Notes under the pieces: generated by a model | Told to the model about the DNA's origin: nothing | The model's database searches: none | What the model saw: only the letters and a program-made list of their open reading frames with translations | Virus record (IMG/VR): IMGVR_UViG_3300020000_000011 | Coordinates: 1 to 64,000 of that record | Strand: one strand, 5' to 3' | Source: a virus | Length of the DNA: 64,000 bases | Position numbers and translations under genes: made by a program | Part shown: one piece after another, positions 32,506-39,518 of the stretch | How the letters are laid out: the number at the start of each line of letters is the position of its first letter | How positions within the stretch are numbered: position 1 is the first letter of the stretch

Positions 32506-32771
32506 CAACGCCTTCCCTTCCTCGGTGGCCACGGCCACCCGATATCAGCCAACGGACTGTCCGCCGCCACTCTCCACCAAACCTTGCCGCTCCGCACGAA
32601 CCGATTGATCCCGGCCAGGTGCTCGTCGCACCAATAGCGCGCCGAGATCCGCCGGTACCCGCGCTTGCGAACGACCGCCACCGCCGGGTTCTCGCAGTGC
32701 GGCTGCGAACAACGATGCTCCATCCCGACCGCCCACGTCGCCTCGTCCTCGACGACCGCCGTCCGCTTCAC
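32505..32771 (-). CDS. Cys/His zinc-binding-like protein
   Basis: 88 residues from a GTG overlapping the upstream stop. HRCSQPHCENPAVAVVRKRG with a later YWCDEHLAG gives a C-x4-C...C-x2-H site, a ribbon pattern seen in small phage proteins. Basic overall. Its role is unknown. Confidence 0.6.
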   Translation of the reverse strand: MKRTAVVEDEATWAVGMEHRCSQPHCENPAVAVVRKRGYRRISARYWCDEHLAGINRFVRSGKVWWRVAADSPLADIGWPWPPRKGRR

Positions 32772-33037
32772 TCGACATACCCGGCCGGTAGCCACTGGCG
32801 GACCGCAGCGAGTCGCCGATCGGCCTCCGGTGTCCCACGGATATCACGCATCACCAGCCCCGTCGCTGACCGCTCGGCGAACGACAGACGTCGACGCAGG
32901 TGCATCGCGATGGTGCCCCGCTCGACCCACTCGTGGTCGGTGTCGCCGACGCCACGCAACGCCCGCTCGGCACGCGCCAGGTGGTCGGCAATCGGCGCGC
33001 CGCGGCGCCCGTGGTATGCGATCGAGGCGTGCCACAC
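32768..33037 (-). CDS. hypothetical protein, head of leftward sub-operon
   Basis: 89 residues, Arg-rich helices (MHLRRRLSFAERS). The GTG start lies 6 nt after TACGGC on the minus strand, a weak match to the leaderless box, and a palindrome (33075-33091) lies upstream. Its function is unknown. Confidence 0.55.
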   Translation of the reverse strand: MWHASIAYHGRRGAPIADHLARAERALRGVGDTDHEWVERGTIAMHLRRRLSFAERSATGLVMRDIRGTPEADRRLAAVRQWLPAGYVE

Positions 33038-33074
33038 GGGTCCGCCGTAGCCCTGCTCAATTCATTCATAGCCG

Positions 33075-33091
33075 GTGTTGATCGTCAACAC
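33075..33091. promoter_or_regulatory. palindromic operator-like site
   Basis: GTGTTGA-TCG-TCAACAC, a perfect 7-bp inverted repeat with a 3-bp centre, about 38 bp upstream of the leftward start at 33037. It could bind a dimeric regulator such as the Cro-like protein at 34920. Confidence 0.35.
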
Positions 33092-33189
33092 GAGCGACCA
33101 GGCGTCGGTGATCCGATGCCGGAACCGTGGGTGGGTCGTCTCCCCGGCGAGCAGGCACGGATGGGCGACCGCGGCGAGTTGCGCCGGGG

Positions 33190-33417
33190 TCACGTTTCGG
33201 CCTCGCCCGATCGGGCTACCCTCTGGGCATGCTCAGTCTCTTGGCCGACGGTGTGTACATCGGTGGTGGCGCGATCCTGTTGGTCATCGTCATCCTGTTG
33301 ATCTGGGCGATCTTCTTCCGCTGACAGGATGTGGATGGCGGCTAGGAACCCCTGGCCACACTCGCGGCATTCCGAGCCGGGCAGACCGCGAACCGACGGC
33401 TGATGACGATGCGTCAC
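33190..33417 (-). CDS. small CxxC protein, antisense to 33229-33324
   Basis: 75 residues from a GTG overlapping the upstream stop. The N-terminal part has SECRECGQGFLAAIHI, a plausible zinc-ribbon half; the rest is Asp/Gln-rich and lies opposite a hydrophobic gene on the plus strand. Either gene may be spurious; the GTGA coupling favours this one. Confidence 0.45.
   Translation of the reverse strand: MTHRHQPSVRGLPGSECRECGQGFLAAIHILSAEEDRPDQQDDDDQQDRATTDVHTVGQETEHAQRVARSGEAET
33229..33324 (+). CDS. very small membrane peptide (31 aa)
   Basis: One strong span, GGGAILLVIVILLIWAIFF, ending in Arg. A TACCCT box (33217-33222) sits exactly 6 nt before the ATG, matching the leaderless pattern. It is fully antisense to the CxxC gene, so only one of the two may be expressed at a time. 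Confidence 0.45.
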   Translation: MLSLLADGVYIGGGAILLVIVILLIWAIFFR

Positions 33418-33563
33418 AGTCGCAGTTTCCAATCGTCGATCGACTCGACGAGATCCTCGTCGGCGTACTCGGCCAACGTGTTGAACAACGACTCTCCGGC
33501 CGTGTGCGGGTCGACGTCATCGGGAATCGAGACAGTGACCACGACGTCAATCTCGCGGGCCAT
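33414..33563 (-). CDS. very small hypothetical protein (49 aa)
   Basis: TGATG-coupled to its upstream neighbour. A beta strand (IDVVVTVSIPDDV) followed by helices with SLFNTLAEYADED. Acidic and soluble. Its function is unknown. Confidence 0.55.
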   Translation of the reverse strand: MAREIDVVVTVSIPDDVDPHTAGESLFNTLAEYADEDLVESIDDWKLRL

Positions 33564-33805
33564 CAGTGCCGGTCCAACTCGCGTAGGTCCACGTCGTTGA
33601 TGACCGCCTCGCAACGCAGCCGCCACTTGTCGGGGTCGGGCCTGTCGAACTTGACCCTTTCCTCGTGCAGCTTGTGCGGGATCGCTCCCAGCAGGGTGAC
33701 CGTCAGGACCCCGAAGTCGCCCTTCCGTTGCACCTTGCAGCCGTACCAGCCAGCGTCGTAACGGCGCTGCTCCCAAACGGTGTCAGTCATCTCGGTCATG
33801 GTCAT
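33563..33805 (-). CDS. small hypothetical protein
   Basis: 80 residues; Met codons at 33805, 33799 and 33790 are in frame, and the first makes the ATGA overlap. Beta-rich centre (GWYGCKVQRKGDFGVLTVTL) and a C-terminal basic helix. No family is recognised. Confidence 0.6.
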   Translation of the reverse strand: MTMTEMTDTVWEQRRYDAGWYGCKVQRKGDFGVLTVTLLGAIPHKLHEERVKFDRPDPDKWRLRCEAVINDVDLRELDRH

Positions 33806-34026
33806 GGTTCCCCTTGTCTTGGTCTTGATCTTGTCGCGAGATCGGAGAAGAAGTCGAGCGTCTCGCCGATCGCAGATGGTGTCATCGGTGCCATCGCCTC
33901 GCGGGCCTCGATCTCTCGGGCCAACGTCATCCCCGGGTCGATCTTGTAGGCCAGTTCACGGCCGCGGATCCGTTCCCGCACTGCGGCAATCGCTGCCGCA
34001 ATCTTGGCGTCTTGTCTGGAAGGCAT
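33802..34026 (-). CDS. small hypothetical protein, head of leftward operon
   Basis: 74 residues. The ATG at 34026 lies 6 nt after TAGTGT on the minus strand, so leaderless; a GTG one codon upstream is possible. Helical and basic at the N-terminus (QDAKIAAAIAAVRERIRG). It is divergent from the transglycosylase gene. Confidence 0.6.
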   Translation of the reverse strand: MPSRQDAKIAAAIAAVRERIRGRELAYKIDPGMTLAREIEAREAMAPMTPSAIGETLDFFSDLATRSRPRQGEP

Positions 34027-34046
34027 CACGGCACACTACTCGACCT

Positions 34047-34063
34047 GTTACGGTTACCGCAAC
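34047..34063. promoter_or_regulatory. palindrome overlapping -10 of the transglycosylase gene
   Basis: GTTACGGTTACCGCAAC reads almost the same on both strands (two mismatches off centre). It overlaps TACGGT (34049-34054), the likely -10 box for 34085, and lies between divergent genes, so it is a good operator candidate. Confidence 0.4.
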
Positions 34064-34084
34064 GGGCAACTTGGAGGGAAACCC

Positions 34085-34765
34085 ATGATCAACTTTCTAC
34101 GACGCAACGACCTGACCACCGACTGGGTCCGATGGGCCGTCGGTGCTCTGCTCGTCGCCGGGCTGTTCTGCCCGTACCTGACATCGTCGACGGCCACCGC
34201 CGCGCCAGCACCGGCCACCAAGGCGCCCGCCGTCGCCAAGACCACCCCGATCGGGGTGACGAATACGTTGAGGGCGCTCGATAAGTTGAGGTCCTTCGGC
34301 TACTCGATCGACACGCCCGCCCGCGCCGCCAAAGCAATCCGGCACTGGCAGAAAGTCAACGGTTTAGTCGTCGATGGGATCGTCGGTTCGGAGACTCTCG
34401 GGTCGCTGAACCTGAGCGCGCAGCCCACCGTCCCGGCTGTTCGTCTCAACCCGCCAGCCCCGGCGCCCGAACCGGTGGTGGGTAACGATCCCGCGTCCAC
34501 CGAGCAGATCATCCGCGAGGTGTGGCCCGACAACATCGAAGACTGGGCGGTGCGGATCGCCAAACGCGAGTCCGGCCCGAACCTCAAAGTCGACGCCGCC
34601 AACTACTGCTGCTACGGAATCTTCCAGATCTACTACTCGGTCCACCGGGCCTGGCTCGCCGACTACGGCGTCAACCAGCCGTCCGACCTGTTCGACCCTC
34701 GCGTCAACGCCACCGTCGCACTGGCCCTGTACGGACAGGTGGGGTGCCGACCGTGGGGATGCTGA
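34085..34765 (+). CDS. secreted lytic transglycosylase-like protein with peptidoglycan-binding domain
   Basis: 226 residues with a GGAGG site. An N-terminal signal/anchor (~15-40, GALLVAGLFCPYL) is followed by a PG_binding_1-like domain (~60-105, AAKAIRHWQKVNGLVVDG) and a C-terminal lysozyme/SLT-like domain (~150-226) with RIAKRESGPN (E162 as candidate catalytic acid), YGIFQIYYS and a late ALALYGQ. Such enzymes cleave glycan strands. Having its own export signal, it could act outside the lysis cassette, for example on DNA entry or wall remodelling. The C-terminus CRPWGC suggests a disulfide. Confidence 0.7.
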   Translation: MINFLRRNDLTTDWVRWAVGALLVAGLFCPYLTSSTATAAPAPATKAPAVAKTTPIGVTNTLRALDKLRSFGYSIDTPARAAKAIRHWQKVNGLVVDGIVGSETLGSLNLSAQPTVPAVRLNPPAPAPEPVVGNDPASTEQIIREVWPDNIEDWAVRIAKRESGPNLKVDAANYCCYGIFQIYYSVHRAWLADYGVNQPSDLFDPRVNATVALALYGQVGCRPWGC

Positions 34766-34920
34766 CCACCAAGGACCTGCTCGACGAAGCCGAAGCACAA
34801 CTGAACAACTCCGACAACGAAGCCGACACCGTCTCCGAGCGGGTCCTGTGGGCGCTGAAGTCGATCGCCGCGTCGCAACTCGTCATCGCCCGCGCCAGCG
34901 CCGGGATCCGAGCGAAGTAA
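34759..34920 (+). CDS. small helical protein (53 aa)
   Basis: The ATG overlaps the transglycosylase stop (ATGCTGA); GTG at 34744 or 34753 are alternatives. Entirely helical (KDLLDEAEAQLNNSDNEAD). TAATG couples it to the regulator gene. Its function is unknown. Confidence 0.55.
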   Translation: MLTTKDLLDEAEAQLNNSDNEADTVSERVLWALKSIAASQLVIARASAGIRAK

Positions 34921-35159
34921 TGCCGAAGCAATCCGCAGTCAACGTGTTCGACGTCCCGGCGTTCTCCGAGGATGTCGAACGGTTCAGGGTCCGGCGCGGC
35001 TGGTCGAAAGCGGAGATGGCCGACGTGTGCGGGATCTCACTGTCGACGTTGAAGATGTTCGTCCAGAACTCGCGCCCGCCGGGCCTGTTCCTGGTGTGTG
35101 TCCTCGCCGACGTCTGCGACCTGTCGCTCGACAAGTACCGAGTCAACGAGGGCATATGA
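34920..35159 (+). CDS. Cro/XRE-like helix-turn-helix regulator
   Basis: 79 residues; VRRGWSKAEMADVCGISLST is a textbook HTH_3 segment (turn VCGIS), followed by LKMFVQNSRPP and two more helices. Such proteins repress or activate phage promoters. The nearby palindromes at 33075 and 34047 are candidate targets. Start set by TAATG overlap. Confidence 0.7.
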   Translation: MPKQSAVNVFDVPAFSEDVERFRVRRGWSKAEMADVCGISLSTLKMFVQNSRPPGLFLVCVLADVCDLSLDKYRVNEGI

Positions 35160-35320
35160 GATGGCAGTTGGTCAACCTGGAGAAGCACTACGCGATGAGC
35201 GAGGCGATCTTCACCCCGAAGCTGAAACGGGCCAAGTGCGGCCTGTGTTTGCAGGAGTTCGGTCCGGCGCCGATCACGGAACTGGGCGACACGATCGTTC
35301 ACGTAGCGTGCGTGCCGTGA
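35156..35320 (+). CDS. small zinc-binding-like protein (54 aa)
   Basis: RAKCGLCLQEFGPAPITELG followed by VHVACV gives C-x2-C...H-x2-C, a single treble-clef or ribbon-like site. ATGA-coupled to the regulator. Confidence 0.6.
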   Translation: MRWQLVNLEKHYAMSEAIFTPKLKRAKCGLCLQEFGPAPITELGDTIVHVACVP

Positions 35321-35412
35321 TCCCTCACTGGCTCGTCATCTGGTGGCTCTGTGGCCTGTCGATCGCCCTCGCGTTGATCGTGGTCGCCGTTGTCGTCGGG
35401 AGGAACCCGTGA
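35317..35412 (+). CDS. very small membrane peptide (31 aa)
   Basis: GTGA-coupled on both sides; one membrane span, WLCGLSIALALIVVAVVVG, and a short polar end. Its function is unknown. Confidence 0.5.
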   Translation: MIPHWLVIWWLCGLSIALALIVVAVVVGRNP

Positions 35413-35633
35413 CCCCGAAGTGGACCTGGTCGGCGTTCGCGTTCGGGGTCGGGGTCGTCATCGTGTTGATCCTCGTCATCGTCGGCTGCTCGGCCCTGCC
35501 GACTCACTCGGATGATCCGAAGACGTGTCGTGAGCGGGCCGCGTACCGGCTCGCTGACACGTACCCGGATCCGGCGAACCTGGCGTTGGCGCTCAACACC
35601 GTCTGCCAAGACCAAACCGGGACCGTGCCATGA
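35409..35633 (+). CDS. small lipoprotein-like protein
   Basis: 74 residues with a hydrophobic N-terminus ending VIVGCSALP, a plausible lipobox with Cys ~28, then a polar part with two more Cys. It may be an outer-leaflet lipoprotein, a class used by some phages for superinfection exclusion; that role is inferred. Confidence 0.55.
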   Translation: MTPKWTWSAFAFGVGVVIVLILVIVGCSALPTHSDDPKTCRERAAYRLADTYPDPANLALALNTVCQDQTGTVP

Positions 35634-35908
35634 GTGAACGTGACCCGATGTCGCCGATCCCACCGATCGCTCAACACGCGACGTCGCCGCAGAACCGCAA
35701 CGGGCCGCACCACGGCACCGTCGACATCACCGCCGCCGACTCACTGCACGAAGCAGTCGACCTCGCCGCGGCGTGGATCTCCGAGTTCATCGACGGCCGC
35801 AACTTTGTGATGGCGTCACACTCGACACCGATCATGATCCACCTCGGCGACGGCGTGTCGCGAGTGGCCGGGTGGAACGTGTCGATCGACTGGCGTGTCG
35901 TCAGCTAG
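35630..35908 (+). CDS. small hypothetical protein
   Basis: 92 residues; a Pro-rich disordered start, then DSLHEAVDLAAAWISEFIDG and beta strands. Its 3' end overlaps the convergent gene below by 4 nt. Its function is unknown. Confidence 0.55.
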   Translation: MSERDPMSPIPPIAQHATSPQNRNGPHHGTVDITAADSLHEAVDLAAAWISEFIDGRNFVMASHSTPIMIHLGDGVSRVAGWNVSIDWRVVS

Positions 35909-36093
35909 AGCACGAACGCGGCGACCGACACCAGACAGAGGCCGAGCGCAATGAGCACCGCTGCGGCCTTGTCTTTGGCCGGGGCGGGCGTGTGGGTCCA
36001 TGTGTAGATGACGTGGACGGCGAACACGACGGCGGCGACGAGGAACAGGAAATCGGCCAGGTCGATGTGACCCTCCGAGATCTGAGCGATCAT
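35905..36093 (-). CDS. small two-span membrane protein
   Basis: 62 residues; spans at ~14-32 (LADFLFLVAAVVFAVHVIY) and ~44-61 (AAVLIALGLCLVSVAAFV). A TACGGT box on the minus strand lies 6 nt before the ATG, so it is leaderless. It is divergent from 36245 across the iteron-like array. Confidence 0.6.
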   Translation of the reverse strand: MIAQISEGHIDLADFLFLVAAVVFAVHVIYTWTHTPAPAKDKAAAVLIALGLCLVSVAAFVL

Positions 36094-36108
36094 GCGCGCA
36101 CCGTAGCA

Positions 36109-36180
36109 CTTGCCGCTACTTGCCAAGTTAGGGCAAGTCTGGGCAAGGCGAAGGGCAAGCGAAAGGCAGCGAAAGGCAAG
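36109..36180. repeat. iteron-like array of CTTGCC / GGCAAG hexamers
   Basis: CTTGCC at 36109 and 36119, then its complement GGCAAG at 36132, 36142, 36154 and 36175, with a degenerate GGCAGC at 36165. Successive units are 10-13 bp apart, close to one DNA turn, and the two orientations face each other around 36128. It lies between divergent genes. This layout fits a multi-copy protein-binding site: replication origin, partition site or operator. Confidence 0.6.
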
Positions 36181-36210
36181 CGAAGCTGCACACCCGATCT
36201 GGGTGACACG

Positions 36211-36238
36211 TTGCGATACTGGGATAGCGCGCTATACT
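36211..36238 (+). promoter_or_regulatory. promoter TTGCGA-N16-TATACT, leaderless for 36245
   Basis: TTGCGA (36211-36216), 16 bp, TATACT (36233-36238), AGAACC and then GTG. The spacer shares GATACTGGGATA with the promoter at 42830. It lies downstream of the iteron-like array, which may regulate it. Confidence 0.75.
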
Positions 36239-36244
36239 AGAACC

Positions 36245-36520
36245 GTGACCGAGATGCTGACTTCCTCCCTCCTGGCCGGGGCCGACTTCGTGCCTGCTGG
36301 CACCGTGTTCTTGAACTGCGGCACGCTGGCCTCCCCGGCCACGATGGCCGCGGCCAACAACACGTGCGTGTGGTGCCACGAGTTGATGGTCGCCAAGGTC
36401 GGCGGTGGGCTGGTCGCCGGTGCGATGATCGGCCAACGGGCCTCGGCCTCCGACGAGTGGACCTGGTCCGGTCCGTTCTGCAAGGCATGTGATAAGGCGC
36501 ACGGGCGGATGCTCGACTGA
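36245..36520 (+). CDS. zinc-binding-like small protein
   Basis: 91 residues; TCVWCHELMVAK and FCKACDKAHG form two C-x2-C pairs about 40 residues apart, a typical zinc finger spacing. Start fixed by the leaderless promoter. Its function is unknown. Confidence 0.65.
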   Translation: MTEMLTSSLLAGADFVPAGTVFLNCGTLASPATMAAANNTCVWCHELMVAKVGGGLVAGAMIGQRASASDEWTWSGPFCKACDKAHGRMLD

Positions 36521-36537
36521 CCCGCTACCGTAGCGTG

Positions 36538-36810
36538 ATGGCAATCCGGCTGGTCCACACCCTGTGCGGCGACACGGCGTTCTTCTACGACGACATGCTC
36601 GTGCCCGGCACCGCGATGCGCGCCGAGAAGGCGACGATGCCCGACGGCACCCACCCGATCAACGGGATGATGATGAAGTGCGGTTCGTGCGGTGAACCGA
36701 TCCCGACGTTCGACGGCACCGTGTTGGAACTGGAAGTCGACCCGACCACCGCCAAGCGCCTCGACGATCCCGTCGACTGGCCCGGCGAGTGGGACGGACA
36801 CGCTGGCTGA
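36538..36810 (+). CDS. zinc-binding-like small protein
   Basis: 90 residues; MKCGSCGEPIPTFDG is a C-x2-C knuckle, with CGDTAFFYDD near the start. TACCGT (36526-36531) is 6 nt before the ATG; the GTG at 36535 is an alternative start. It ends just before the tRNA-Glu gene on the other strand. Confidence 0.65.
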   Translation: MAIRLVHTLCGDTAFFYDDMLVPGTAMRAEKATMPDGTHPINGMMMKCGSCGEPIPTFDGTVLELEVDPTTAKRLDDPVDWPGEWDGHAG

Positions 36811-36811
36811 G

Positions 36812-36882
36812 CAGCCCCAACGGGATTCGAACCCGTGTTTCCACCCTGAGAAAGTGGAGTCCTGCCGCTGAACGATGGGGCC
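36812..36882 (-). tRNA. tRNA-Glu (anticodon probably CUC)
   Basis: Acceptor GGCCCCA pairs with TGGGGCT, the T arm is ACGGG TTCGAAT CCCGT, and the anticodon stem is CCACT/GGTGG with loop TTCTCAG. Reading the loop gives CUC (Glu, GAG). The 31-39 pair is U:G, and shifting the loop by one base would give UUC, also Glu. No CCA is encoded. Confidence 0.75.
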
Positions 36883-36883
36883 G

Positions 36884-36959
36884 TGGAGCGGATGACGGGA
36901 ATCGAACCCGCGACCTCGACCTTGGCAAGGTCGCGCTCTGCCAACTGAGCCACATCCGC
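36884..36959 (-). tRNA. tRNA-Gly (anticodon GCC)
   Basis: A clean cloverleaf: acceptor GCGGATG/CATCCGC, anticodon arm CGACC TTGCCAA GGTCG, T arm GCGGG TTCGATT CCCGT, discriminator T and encoded CCA. It decodes GGC, the most frequent Gly codon in this window. One base separates it from tRNA-Glu, so both come from one leftward transcript. Confidence 0.9.
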
Positions 36960-37085
36960 TTGGTTGGCCCGGGCATCCCGGGTCGGTTGAGAGGTTTTGC
37001 AACCACCAACCAAGGACGCCGGACCGGCCACGACGATAGCCAGATCCGCTCCCGAAAGCACCGGCGCGTCTAACGTGTCGTACTC

Positions 37086-37778
37086 GTGAAATGGGGACTG
37101 TCGAACGGCCACGTGGCTAGCTGGTTCATCAACCCCCCGAGCCTCATCGCTGCGGCGCATGAACGCGACGCGATGCGCTCGATGTACCGGGCGTTGATGG
37201 TCGGCTCGCGACGCACCACCGACCTCACAGAGCGTGCCGCGCTGCAAGCCTCCGCGGCGGTCCTACGGCGCGCCCTGGTCGCCTCCGGCGGCTTCGATGG
37301 GGCTGCGCTCGTGCTGATGGTCGAAGGCGACGAGACGCACACCTACGACGACGGGGAGGCAGCCCCGCTGCACTGCACGATCAAGTACCTCGGCCCCGCC
37401 GCGGACCTGTCGACGATCGACAAGCACCGGGTGATCTCCACCGCCCAACGCATCGGCGACGCCGTCGGCCCGTTCACCGCCGGGGTCAACGCCGACGCCC
37501 AGTTCGGACCCGACGGCAACGTCCCGGTGAAGATCGTCGAAGCCGACGAGTTCAACACCGTCCGAGATCTCGCCCTCGACGATGCCACGGTCCGCCACTA
37601 CGGCGACCTCAACGACGAACACCCGCAGTGGATCCCGCACGTCGCTGGCCTCGACGACCGTGACGACGTCCGCTTCGACCGTGTCGCCGCGTTTCTCGGC
37701 GGCACCAACCACATCTATGACCTGACAGGAACCCAGACCCCTGACGCAGACCTTGACTCTGAGATCCACAGGAGATGA
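37086..37778 (+). CDS. 2H phosphoesterase (LigT)-like protein
   Basis: 230 residues from GTG. The core (~75-195) has LHCTIKYLG (H96-C-T) and a second WIPHVAGL (H185-V-A), the two-His arrangement of 2H phosphoesterases, although the second motif has Ala where Thr/Ser is usual. These enzymes act on RNA ends or 2'-5' linkages. Actinophage head operons sometimes carry such a domain beside or fused to the maturation protease, and here it overlaps that gene by ATGA. The enzyme may be inactive. Confidence 0.55.
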   Translation: MKWGLSNGHVASWFINPPSLIAAAHERDAMRSMYRALMVGSRRTTDLTERAALQASAAVLRRALVASGGFDGAALVLMVEGDETHTYDDGEAAPLHCTIKYLGPAADLSTIDKHRVISTAQRIGDAVGPFTAGVNADAQFGPDGNVPVKIVEADEFNTVRDLALDDATVRHYGDLNDEHPQWIPHVAGLDDRDDVRFDRVAAFLGGTNHIYDLTGTQTPDADLDSEIHRR

Positions 37779-39034
37779 CCCCAATGACCGTTCTTGAAGA
37801 CTTCGACGTGGCCGACGGCGTGTACGCCGGAACCCTCGACTGGGAAGGGATGATCCGCCAACCGGCCAGTGCGCTTGTCGCTGCCGGGTTCCCGGCCAAG
37901 CCACCCTCGGCGTGGTTCGCGAACCCGAACTTCGATCGGCTGATGCCGTTGTCGATCACCAGTGACGGTCACGCGTTCGGGCACATCGCCTCGTGGCGCC
38001 AGGACCACATCGGGATGTCCGGCAGCATCAAGGCCCCGAAGTCGAAGTCCGGGTACGCGTTCTTCGCCACCGGTGTGCTGGAGACGCAGGAAGGCAAGCT
38101 GGTCAACGTCGGCCAGATCACCCTGACCGGCGGACACGCACCGTTGGAAGCCAGCGTTGCCGAAGCGGTCGCCCACTACGACAGCACCGACTCGGCGATC
38201 ATGGACGTCGCCGTCGGCGAGGACAAGCACGGGATCTGGGTCGCCGGTGCGTTGCGCCCGACCGTCGACGAGAACCAGTTGCGTGCCATCCGCGCCAGCA
38301 GCGTGTCCGGCGACTGGCGTCCGATCAACGGCTCGTTGGAGATGGTCGCCGTGTGCGCGGTCAACGTGCCCGGGTTCCCGATCCCCCGCGCCCGTGTCGC
38401 CAGCGGACACCCGATGGCTCTCGTTGCCGCCGGGACCGGCGCCCTCGTCGACCTGGCCACGCACCTCGACACCGGTGCCACCGCCGACGTCGCCCAAGCG
38501 TTCGAAGACCGGTTGCGGTTCGTCGAGAACGTGTTGCTCGGCAAGGTCGAAGACGTCCGTATGGCGATGACCGCAGCAGTCGAGCAGGCCCGGGTCAACA
38601 ACGAGGACCAGGCGATGATCGCCGCCGCGTTGCGTGACCGTGTCCACGGTTCGGCAGCCGCCGTTGTCGCCTCGTTGCGTGACCGCGTCCACGCCAACGA
38701 CCCGCAAGAGATCTGGGACGGCGACGGGATGCCGATCGACGAGACGACCGTCGACTGCCACCAGTTGGCAATGCGCGCCAGCGTCCACCCCGAGCAGTTC
38801 CCGCTGATCGCCCGAGCCACGAAGTCGTGGACGGCAGGTGAACGCAAGAAGGCCGAGTCCCGTGGCGCGGCGATGCCCGGCGGACGGTTCCCGATCTCCG
38901 ACAAGCGCGACGTCACCAAGGCCGTCCATGCCCTCGGCCGGGCCAAGGGCGACAAGGCCAAGATCAAGTCCCACATAAAGAAGCGTGCCCGTGCGCTCGG
39001 CGCGATGGACTCGATCCCCGACAGTTGGAAGTGA
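37775..39034 (+). CDS. capsid maturation protease / prohead protease
   Basis: 419 residues. I recognise the actinophage prohead protease signature: FGHIASWRQDHIGM, a FFATGVLETQEG strand, TGGHAPLEASVAEAVAHYD, VGEDKHGIWVAGALRP and SGDWRPING...VPGFPIPR. These proteases cleave scaffold and capsid proteins during head maturation. The C-terminal ~100 residues are basic and helical (RAKGDKAKIKSHIKKRARAL), a likely scaffold-binding or DNA-binding part. It sits two genes before the capsid gene and ends in a hairpin. Confidence 0.8.
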   Translation: MTPMTVLEDFDVADGVYAGTLDWEGMIRQPASALVAAGFPAKPPSAWFANPNFDRLMPLSITSDGHAFGHIASWRQDHIGMSGSIKAPKSKSGYAFFATGVLETQEGKLVNVGQITLTGGHAPLEASVAEAVAHYDSTDSAIMDVAVGEDKHGIWVAGALRPTVDENQLRAIRASSVSGDWRPINGSLEMVAVCAVNVPGFPIPRARVASGHPMALVAAGTGALVDLATHLDTGATADVAQAFEDRLRFVENVLLGKVEDVRMAMTAAVEQARVNNEDQAMIAAALRDRVHGSAAAVVASLRDRVHANDPQEIWDGDGMPIDETTVDCHQLAMRASVHPEQFPLIARATKSWTAGERKKAESRGAAMPGGRFPISDKRDVTKAVHALGRAKGDKAKIKSHIKKRARALGAMDSIPDSWK

Positions 39035-39069
39035 CGAGCGATTCGCAGAATCGTTCTGCAATTCGCTCG
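39035..39069. terminator. bidirectional hairpin terminator
   Basis: A 16-bp arm (39035-39050) and its near-perfect complement (39054-39069) with a 3-nt loop (TCG); 14 of 16 positions pair. It lies between the protease stop and the convergent gene at 39071. Confidence 0.7.
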
Positions 39070-39070
39070 T

Positions 39071-39268
39071 TCACCCGTTGCTGATCGACACGACCCGCTG
39101 ACGTAGGCCCGGCCGGTTCGGGCACCTGTTGGATCGGTGCCCGTTCTGCCCGCAGTACGAGCAGTCCCCAGCGTGGATCCAGATGTGGTACTCGATCATG
39201 TGATGTGGCCCGATGTCGGGAACCTCGTCGGGTCGAGTGTGTAGCGGCGCGTCAGGCGATGGGCGCAT
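39071..39268 (-). CDS. CCHC zinc-knuckle small protein
   Basis: 65 residues, starting at an ATG overlapping the upstream gene by 17 nt. DCSYCGQNGHRSNRCPNRPG is an exact C-x2-C-x4-H-x4-C zinc knuckle, the retroviral nucleocapsid type that binds single-stranded nucleic acid. The rest is His-rich. Rare in phages. It is convergent with the head operon. Confidence 0.65.
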   Translation of the reverse strand: MRPSPDAPLHTRPDEVPDIGPHHMIEYHIWIHAGDCSYCGQNGHRSNRCPNRPGLRQRVVSISNG

Positions 39269-39518
39269 CGTCGGCCGTCGCTGACGAGAAGTCGACGAAC
39301 ACCTCCGGCTTGCCGCGGCCCTCGCGGGCATCGTTGAGGATCGAAGCGAACCAGTCCAGCGCGGGCTGGTTGAGGATCGACATCTTGATCTCGCCGGACG
39401 GTGTCGCCTGGCTCCACGACTTGTTCTCGTCGCCGCGGCACACCGGGAACAACGACACCGACCCGCCCGAGATCGACTGAGTGATGTCTCTGACTACGAA
39501 CTTGGCACGTACGCCCAT
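39252..39518 (-). CDS. small conserved-type phage protein
   Basis: 88 residues with an AGGAG site. Pattern RAKFVVRDITQ...VSLFPVCRGDENKSW...TPSGEIKMSILN...FVDFSSA is one I recognise from small phage proteins of unknown function found in many genomes. It and the zinc-knuckle gene form a leftward pair next to the capsid gene. The longer frame to 39596 lacks a good start site. Confidence 0.65.
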   Translation of the reverse strand: MGVRAKFVVRDITQSISGGSVSLFPVCRGDENKSWSQATPSGEIKMSILNQPALDWFASILNDAREGRGKPEVFVDFSSATADDAPIA

